A stretch of 16,108 nucleotides of DNA from Haloarcula nitratireducens (lineage in GTDB: Archaea > Halobacteriota > Halobacteria > Halobacteriales > Haloarculaceae). Numbering within the stretch: position 1 is the first letter of the stretch; each line of letters begins with the position of its first letter. A model generated the notes under the pieces. The model did no database searches and was not told the origin of the DNA. It saw only the letters and a list, made by a program, of their open reading frames with translations. Made by a program: the position numbers and the translations under genes. Below are positions 6,122 through 11,453 of this stretch, one piece after another. The DNA lies in assembly GCF_019599505.1 (NCBI RefSeq), contig NZ_RKLT01000044.1, forward strand, positions 1 through 16,108, read 5' to 3'.

Positions 6122-6634
6122 CTATGATTCTTCTTCAGCGCCGGCCTCCGCGTGCGCGTCCATCTCTTCTGCTCCCTGCAAGAAGAAGTGATTGAAGGGT
6201 TGGACGTGTCGCCGTCGCATCATCTCCGAACTCTCGATTTCGACGCCGATGTCGTGGATCGCGTCGGTGATTCTGGTAATATCGCTCGTGCTCGTCCCGA
6301 CGACGTCGACGTGGATGTTGCGCCGCCCAGTGAGCATCTCACGAACGTCGATGACGCCCTGGATCGCCCTGATGTCCGCCGAGTACTGTTTGAGTTTAGT
6401 GGGCGATGCGGAGATGACAAACGTCACTTGCAAAGGGAGGTTGGCCGCCTCGTAATCGATCTCTGGATGATACCCTTTGATGATGCCATCTTCTTCGAGC
6501 TGATCGATTCGGTTCCGAACGGTACTGGCCGAGACGCCAGCCGTGTCGCCGATTTCCTGTGCCGTCTTGTTGCGGGCATCTTGCTGGAGCAAGTAGAGGA
6601 TGCTCCGGTCCACATCGTCTAGATCTCGACCCAT
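6122..6634 (-). CDS. Lrp/AsnC-family transcriptional regulator
   Basis: The 170-residue product has the two-domain Lrp/AsnC design. An N-terminal helix-turn-helix lies at about residues 5-55 (DDVDRSILYLLQQDARNKT, then GVSASTVRNRIDQLEEDGII). A RAM ligand-sensing domain follows at about 66-136 (LQVTFVISA, then VREMLTGRRNIHVDVVG). A 30-residue acidic and His-rich tail (HVQPFNHFFLQG, then AEEMDAHAEAGAEEES) extends beyond the usual length. Members form dimers or octamers and control amino acid, energy or metal genes. The target here is unknown. A TATA-like element (AATATG, near 6660-6665 on the minus strand) lies about 28-30 bases before the ATG, so the transcript is probably leaderless. It stands as its own unit. 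Confidence 0.88.
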   Translation of the reverse strand: MGRDLDDVDRSILYLLQQDARNKTAQEIGDTAGVSASTVRNRIDQLEEDGIIKGYHPEIDYEAANLPLQVTFVISASPTKLKQYSADIRAIQGVIDVREMLTGRRNIHVDVVGTSTSDITRITDAIHDIGVEIESSEMMRRRHVQPFNHFFLQGAEEMDAHAEAGAEEES

Positions 6635-6982
6635 GGGATGGAGTACGGCGTGGAAGTACTAACATATTCCCTACCGCATGAGTAACTCGTGTCTCATCAC
6701 CCTCGCTGCGGGATACAGGATATTCGGCAGGTGATTAGGTTCAGGTTCGCACACTGTGGATTCTGTGATTATTATCCTAACTGCTGGGATTGTTACGTCT
6801 ACAGATAGTATAATCGGTGGGAGTACAGGAGCCTCTGACAAACCAGATGCAGTAGAGTCATCTGTGCGGTTTCCCGTACTCCTTCATGCCACGACGAGCA
6901 CTGAAACAACCCTCCACGAAGAAACCGCTATGCAACAGAGTATTCGCTTCGATTCCATCTATGACGCACGTTCCTACAGAAA
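6635..6982. other. Gene-poor spacer between the Lrp and HalOD1 genes
   Basis: The left end carries the promoter of the Lrp-type gene. The rest is AT-richer than neighbouring genes. One plus-strand frame (6756-6986, 76 residues, starting MDSVIIILTAG) runs through it and just overlaps the 3' end of the HalOD1 gene, but codon use and composition are not convincing and no motif is seen. I would not call it a gene. Confidence 0.5.
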
Positions 6983-7300
6983 CTAATCGTCGTCCCCATC
7001 TGTGAGAGCTCCATCGATCTGAATTTCGATGTTGCCATTCCTGTTCACCCGGACAGTGGTATCAGCATATTTGAACGAGACCGTAACTGACGCTGACTCT
7101 TCGCTAGTGAGCAGTGCATCAAACGCATCAGCGTCAACGCTCCGGTGGCGTAGTGGAAGATCGGCTGTCGTCCGGTCCGTGGCAGCAGCAACTGCTTCAA
7201 CGAGAGCTACGCTAGGCGGGCCTGGCTGGCTCCAGTCATGGCGAACCGTAGTCGAATTCGTTTCTTGGTCGGATTGATAGCCAGATATCGAATCCGTCAC
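6983..7300 (-). CDS. HalOD1 domain protein
   Basis: Residues from GPPSVALVEAVAAAT onward match the halobacterial output domain HalOD1: an Ala-rich helix (PSVALVEAVAAATDR), then DLPLRHRSVDADAFDALL, and a short beta sheet (ASVTVSFKYADTTVRVNRNGNIEIQI). HalOD1 proteins are small haloarchaeal proteins or output modules presumed to act in signalling or gene control; no enzyme activity is known. The GTG at 7300 gives 105 residues; a GTG at 7318 would add six and lies inside a terminator-like hairpin, so 7300 is preferred. The start GTG lies inside a 10-base repeat of part of the upstream RNA helix. It is divergent from the TrmB-type gene, sharing a 280-base intergenic region. Confidence 0.8.
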   Translation of the reverse strand: MTDSISGYQSDQETNSTTVRHDWSQPGPPSVALVEAVAAATDRTTADLPLRHRSVDADAFDALLTSEESASVTVSFKYADTTVRVNRNGNIEIQIDGALTDGDDD

Positions 7301-7308
7301 TAGTCTCG

Positions 7309-7332
7309 TAAAAACCACCGGGAATGGTGGTT
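7309..7332 (-). terminator. Intrinsic-terminator-like hairpin with U-run
   Basis: On the minus strand, AACCACC (7332-7326), loop ATTCCC, and GGTGGTT (7319-7313) form a perfect 7-pair stem followed by a run of five T (7314-7310, two shared with the stem). On the plus strand no U-run follows, so it is oriented for minus-strand transcription. It lies just before the HalOD1 GTG and could either end a small RNA or act as an attenuator in the HalOD1 leader. Confidence 0.6.
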
Positions 7333-7380
7333 CCAGCGTGTAGCGACAGCGAGGTTGGGACCCGTTCCGTCACTACACGC
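7309..7380 (-). ncRNA. Candidate structured small RNA or leader
   Basis: Minus-strand RNA beginning at about 7380 would start with GCGTGTAGTGAC (7380-7369), which pairs over 12 positions with GTCGCTACACGC (7347-7336), using one G-U pair. On the plus strand that pair would be C-A, so the helix is strand-specific. A 21-base loop (7368-7348) follows the first arm. A second hairpin with a U-run ends near 7309. The TATA-like CTATATG (7410-7404) lies about 26 bases upstream of the first helix base, as expected for an archaeal start. The loop holds 12 bases exactly complementary to the trmB leader. It may be an independent RNA of about 72 bases or the 5' leader of the HalOD1 mRNA. Expression is not proven. 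Confidence 0.5.
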
Positions 7381-7403
7381 CATGCTACGTTCCGTGCTAC
7401 CTG

Positions 7404-7410
7404 CATATAG
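7404..7410 (-). promoter_or_regulatory. TATA-like box for the HalOD1 gene or small RNA
   Basis: CTATATG on the minus strand is placed to start transcription near 7381, exactly at the first base of the 12-pair helix and about 80 bases before the HalOD1 GTG. Confidence 0.45.
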
Positions 7411-7567
7411 ATGTACTGTGATTAAGTGGGTGAACGAACGAGAAGCGTCGATTTCGCAGAATTTGAAAACTCCTGGATCTCGGAGAATTGTGTAACTATC
7501 TGAGCTACACTTTGCAACCCGGTGCGACGTACTAAACACCTAGGAGATGAATGGGACGATAGCAGTC

Positions 7568-7579
7568 GAGGTTGGGACC
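7568..7579 (+). promoter_or_regulatory. trmB leader site matching the antisense loop
   Basis: GAGGTTGGGACC lies one base before ATG 7581. Its GAGG could act as a ribosome-binding sequence at a reasonable distance. The same 12 bases occur at 7351-7362 in the loop of the candidate minus-strand RNA, so that RNA could pair perfectly with this site. It could equally be one of two copies of a DNA operator. Confidence 0.5.
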
Positions 7580-7580
7580 A

Positions 7581-8411
7581 ATGGACGCTGTTTCAAACCA
7601 AGGACGAGCGATCGAACTGCTCCAACAACTCGGACTCAAAGAATACGAGGCCAAGGCGTTTGTCGCACTCACACGCCGGCAGCGCGGGACGGCCAAGGAC
7701 ATCAGCGAGACCTCCGAGGTGCCCCGGACGCGCGTCTACGATGCGATTCGCGTACTGAAATCGAAGGGCCTGGTAGAGACCCAGCACTCAAACCCGCAGG
7801 TGTTTCGAGCGGTCTCTATCGACGAGGCTGTCAATACCCTTCAGTCAGAGTACGTCGAACGCACCGAGTCACTTCGGAGCGCTCTGAGCGGACTTGAACC
7901 GGCTGACGATGAAGAATCAACAGAGGCTACCCACGAGGTGTGGTCTATCTCGGGCGATCAGGGCATTGCGAGCCGGACACGACAGTCAATCGAGGAAGCG
8001 GCAGAGGAGGTAATCCTCGTGATCGGGCACGAGAGTGTGTTCACCGACCAGTTGGTCGAACAGTTGCGGTCGGCCCAAGAACGAGACGTGCACGTCATCG
8101 TCGGGACGGTCGACGAGGAACTCCAGGCCGCGATTCAGAGTGCCCTTCCGGATGTCGAAGTGTTCGTTTCGGGACTGGACCGGCTAAGCCGATCGCCACT
8201 CCCGGGTGACGATACCGAAATCAGTCGGTTGTTACTGGTCGACCGCGAGGCGATCCTGGTGAGTTCGTTCACTGATACGAGTGAAGAAGGCCGTGAACAC
8301 GAACAAGCTGTCTTTGGTCGCGGATTCGACAACGGGCTGGTCGCGATCACTCGACGGCTAATGGCTACGGGATTGCGCTCTAGGAACAACCCCGAGACTA
8401 GTGAAACCTGA
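7581..8411 (+). CDS. TrmB-family transcriptional regulator
   Basis: The 276-residue product starts with the TrmB-type winged helix: AIELLQQLGLKEYEAKAFVAL, then GTAKDISETSEVPRTRVYDAIRVL (in two parts, about 30-55) and GLVETQHSNPQVFRAVS. A short coiled segment (about 85-110) leads to a C-terminal effector-type domain with EVILVIGHESVF, DVHVIVGTV and RLLLVDREAILVSSF, the phospholipase-D-like core seen in many TrmB-like proteins. Family members control sugar and central carbon metabolism genes, but many haloarchaeal paralogs have unknown ligands. The ATG at 7581 is preferred to the TTG at 7572 because a GAGG sequence lies eight or so bases before it. A weak TATA-like element (TACTAAAC, about 7530-7537) would give a leader of about 20 bases. 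It is divergent from the HalOD1 gene. Confidence 0.87.
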   Translation: MDAVSNQGRAIELLQQLGLKEYEAKAFVALTRRQRGTAKDISETSEVPRTRVYDAIRVLKSKGLVETQHSNPQVFRAVSIDEAVNTLQSEYVERTESLRSALSGLEPADDEESTEATHEVWSISGDQGIASRTRQSIEEAAEEVILVIGHESVFTDQLVEQLRSAQERDVHVIVGTVDEELQAAIQSALPDVEVFVSGLDRLSRSPLPGDDTEISRLLLVDREAILVSSFTDTSEEGREHEQAVFGRGFDNGLVAITRRLMATGLRSRNNPETSET

Positions 8412-9171
8412 GTATTCGAGATAGTAATTTTGAAACGGTCGATTTTAGCTGGCACATACTGCAGAATCGCTTCGTTCGACAGTCGGGTCGGAGCCTGCAG
8501 CGCCAACCTGTGCGTATTGCAGGTATTGGTGCCACCAACGACGACGATTCCCGCTACGTTTGACACTCGACTCAACGATGAACACCGGGCGGCATACAGT
8601 CCTCGCGATCACGACCGTCGGCACAACGGCGTGCGTCGCCATCGCCCCACTCGCGAAACTCGTCGCACCCAGTCTCGAGAGACTACTCAGCGGGTGCCTC
8701 GCGTTGGCGTTCAGTTGCTCGACCCGTCACAGCGGTCGCGTGGATGGTACGCTGATCGCGTCAAACCCAGCGTCACTTTTCATAGTGTCTGTAACGGGAA
8801 GTGCACGTAGCCACATCCTCTATCGAGGATTGCCTTGTCGAATTAATGGCAAGCGAGTAAACCTGACGAGTAGCGCTCTCGCGATCAGTACCTACCCGAA
8901 AGCCGAGCGGCTTCAATCGTTGACCGAGTCTCTGTACTGGCTGTCCCTACTTCGCACCGATTTTTCCTCGATTGACGAGCACGTTTATTCGGGGTGGCCA
9001 GGGGTACACGAATACGAACACCAGGATCACGAATTCCTGGCCACGATGACGAGGAGGCACTCACCAACAGGTACAGAGCGATTCAACACACCCATTGTCG
9101 TGTGAGGCACTCGTAGGGGGTGCTGCAGCGAGCGACACCCGTGTCCAGTACGGATTGGAGTCTCGATGTTG
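8412..9171. other. Long gene-poor stretch with possible decayed ORF
   Basis: About 760 bases have no confident gene. A plus-strand frame from ATG 8578 begins with a hydrophobic segment (TVLAITTVGTTACVAIAPLA) and halophile-like codons for some 40-60 codons. Its codon use then becomes random through to 9105, as in a decayed or frameshifted membrane protein gene. A perfect 9-base inverted repeat, GTGGCCAGG (8994-9002) and CCTGGCCAC (9036-9044), encloses a direct repeat CACGAAT (9007-9013, 9028-9034). The right end would hold the 3' untranslated part of the SLC13 gene. Confidence 0.5.
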
Positions 9172-11148
9172 TCACAGACCCCAAAAGAACGCGATGCCAG
9201 CCGTCGTCACGACGGTCAGTATCAGTTGTAACGGGGCGCCGACCCGCGCGAAGTCGGTGAACTTGTACCCACCGGGGCCATAGACCATCAGATTCGTCTG
9301 GTAGCCGACGGGACTGAGTAGCGGTGTGCTGGCGGCGAACGTCACCGCGAGGGCGAACGCGAAGGCGTTGACTCCGAGTTGACCAGCGACTTCCACGGCG
9401 ATAGGGAGCATCAATACGATACTGGCGTTGTTGCTCATCATTTCCGTGATAATCGCGGTCCCCAGGTAGAATACCGCGAGCATTACGAGTGGCGGCAGCA
9501 TGGTGCCCTCGGTGGCGATGCCCGACGCGATCAGATCCGCGGTCCCGGACGCTTCGAACGCGATTCCCAGGGGAATAACGCCAGCGAGCAGGAAAATAAC
9601 ATCCCAATCGACGGCTTCGTAGGCATCCGCAGGGCGGAGGATACCCGAAAAGAGCATCGCGACGACGCCAGCGAGCGCGCTGACCATGATCGGGAGATAC
9701 TCGAGGGCGGCCAGTCCGACGACGGCGGCGACGATGCCCAGTGCGATTGGAATCCGTGTCCGGTCGAAATCCTCCCAGCGTCTGTCACTGGAGACGACGA
9801 TATTGTTGTCATCCCGGAGCCGGTCAAGGACGTCCTCGTTCGTCTGAACGAGTAACACGTCACCGCCCTGTAGGCGCACGTCTCGGAGGCGCTGACGAAT
9901 CACATCGTTCCCCCGGCGGACGGCAAGCACGGTCGCGTCGTAGGTTCGTTCGAATCCCGCGACGCCGTTTCGTCTGTTCAACCACGCCCCGGGGAGCAAC
10001 ACGATCTCCGTGAGCGAAACTTCGTCCTCGGCTTCCTCCACGTTTTCAGTTCTCTCGTCGTTGTTCGTGGCCGGATTGGGTGTTGCCGACGGTTGGTTCC
10101 ACGCGTGGTGCTCGGGGACGAATCCTTCGGGGAGCGGTTCGTCCCCGTCCGCTGCGGCGTCGAGGAGTTCCGGGAGAAAATCGAGGTGTTCGTCCCCGAT
10201 GACTTGTTCGAGCGTCTCCTGGCTTGCTCTGACCGAGAGGACGTCGCCGGCGCGGATTCGCTCGCTGGAGAGGGCGCGAACGATACTACGACCGTTGCGC
10301 ATAATCTGGAAGACGTCCAGATCAAGGTCGCCGCGTCGCACCTCCCGCACCTGTGAGCCGACGAGGTCAGAGTTCTCGTGGACGACGACGTCGGTGAGGT
10401 AGTCAGCCATGCCGAATTGGTCCGTGGGGGTTCCCTCGGCCGCGATTCGGGCTGGCGTGAGATACCGACCGACCGTAAGGAGGTACAGTATGCCGACGGT
10501 CAGCACGACGGCGCCGAGCTGCGTGAACTCGAACAGTGAGAACGGTTCTGCGGTCGGGCCACCGACCTGCGCCCAGATCTGGCTCGCGAGCAGGTTCGTC
10601 GACGTGCCGATGACGGTGAGCATCCCGCCCAGCATCGCGGCGAAGGAGAGGGGAATCAGCAGCTTCGACGGCGAGGTTCCGGTCTTTCGGGCGAGGGTCG
10701 TGACGGCTGGAATGAGTACTGCGACAATGGGCGTGTTGTTGACGAAACCCGCCGACGGGCCAGCCAGTCCGACCGTCGCGAGGAGTTGGCGGAATTCGCT
10801 GTCGCCCGCGAACCCCTCTAATTTCTGCGTGAGGATCTGGATGACGCCGGTCTGTCGCACCCCCTCGCTGAGGATGAACATCGCCAGCACGGTGAGCGTC
10901 GCAGGGTTCGAGAAGCCCGAGACGCCTTCCTCGGGTGAGACGCCCGTCCACGGACCGAGGAGGATCAATACGACCATCAGGGCGATCGCGGTGGTGTCGA
11001 TCGAAACCGGCTGGAAGATGAATAGGACGAGTGCGACGACGACGACCGCAAGAACCACGAGTACGTCGACAGAGACCGGTAGTTGCACGGGAAACTGCTG
11101 GAGTAGTGCTAGCGGTGCCAGTACGGGTTCGTAGGGTACGGTCGTCAC
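9172..11148 (-). CDS. SLC13/DASS-family permease with two RCK_C-like domains
   Basis: The 658-residue membrane protein has about five or six helices (25-235), a cytoplasmic insert (245-460) and a second helical half (465-658). Transport motifs of the DASS family are seen twice: NNTP (137-140) with GTSTNLLASQ (181-190) in the first half, and MSNNAS (571-576) with SPVGYQTNLMVYG (612-624) in the second. The insert holds two TrkA-C/RCK_C-like units (about 250-322 and 378-450), each ending in GDVL(S/L)V. An acidic, Asn-rich linker joins them. Such proteins are annotated as Na+-coupled sulfate or carboxylate transporters, and the RCK_C units may bind a nucleotide or ligand that gates transport. Substrate unknown. 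The start is GTG 11148. A TATA-like CTACTATG (about 11180-11190) lies upstream. Confidence 0.88.
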   Translation of the reverse strand: MTTVPYEPVLAPLALLQQFPVQLPVSVDVLVVLAVVVVALVLFIFQPVSIDTTAIALMVVLILLGPWTGVSPEEGVSGFSNPATLTVLAMFILSEGVRQTGVIQILTQKLEGFAGDSEFRQLLATVGLAGPSAGFVNNTPIVAVLIPAVTTLARKTGTSPSKLLIPLSFAAMLGGMLTVIGTSTNLLASQIWAQVGGPTAEPFSLFEFTQLGAVVLTVGILYLLTVGRYLTPARIAAEGTPTDQFGMADYLTDVVVHENSDLVGSQVREVRRGDLDLDVFQIMRNGRSIVRALSSERIRAGDVLSVRASQETLEQVIGDEHLDFLPELLDAAADGDEPLPEGFVPEHHAWNQPSATPNPATNNDERTENVEEAEDEVSLTEIVLLPGAWLNRRNGVAGFERTYDATVLAVRRGNDVIRQRLRDVRLQGGDVLLVQTNEDVLDRLRDDNNIVVSSDRRWEDFDRTRIPIALGIVAAVVGLAALEYLPIMVSALAGVVAMLFSGILRPADAYEAVDWDVIFLLAGVIPLGIAFEASGTADLIASGIATEGTMLPPLVMLAVFYLGTAIITEMMSNNASIVLMLPIAVEVAGQLGVNAFAFALAVTFAASTPLLSPVGYQTNLMVYGPGGYKFTDFARVGAPLQLILTVVTTAGIAFFWGL

Positions 11149-11453
11149 GAATCAACCGGGAGTAAATTCCCGCGGTGGCGACATAGTAGTACGGTTCGCG
11201 CCTCAGCACCCTCGGTGTTTGGCTAACACGGACAGAAATACTCGGTGTCCCTGTGAACGGCAGACTTCGATCGTTCTTGGTCCGTTACTCAGGGGTCCTA
11301 TACACCAATTTCTCCATTCACGGCCGTACTTGGACTCGGGATGTCTGAATTCTCGTCACCGTTCCGGTTTCGTGCCCGGAGATCATCGGGGTCTCACACC
11401 GTCTTTTTTATTATTATCGACCGTGGCTACTCACAGGGACTTCTCCTCTGGAA
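11149..11453. other. Divergent promoter region of permease and ATPase
   Basis: This spacer holds both promoters. Near the permease start is a small dyad, CGGGA-N6-TCCCG (11157-11172). Further in, CTCGGTGT occurs twice with a 30-base period (11211-11218 and 11241-11248), and GTGTT-N5-AACAC (11215-11229) overlaps the first copy. Toward the ATPase, an AT-rich TTTTTTATTATTATC (about 11404-11417) is the likely TATA region, giving a short leader. No gene is convincing; the plus-strand frame 11219-11497 runs into the ATPase in another frame. Confidence 0.5.

Noticed and set aside
6152..6622. Plus-strand open frame of 156 residues opposite the Lrp/AsnC gene
   Set aside because: It is the antisense of a clear Lrp/AsnC coding region with strong motifs; long antisense frames are common in GC-rich haloarchaeal genes.
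7336..7380. tRNA-like appearance of the helix region
   Set aside because: At 45 bases it is too short for a tRNA, and it lacks D-, anticodon- and T-arms.
7300..7539. Minus-strand frame of 79 residues upstream of the HalOD1 gene
   Set aside because: Composition is not haloarchaeal, and the interval is better explained by promoter and RNA structure.
9118..9143. GGGTG...CACCC repeat past the permease stop as a terminator
   Set aside because: The stem is only five pairs with a long loop, and no U-run follows on the minus strand.
10403..11209. Minus-strand frame of 268 residues overlapping the permease
   Set aside because: It runs in another frame of the permease gene, is Arg/His/Pro-rich and has no motif.
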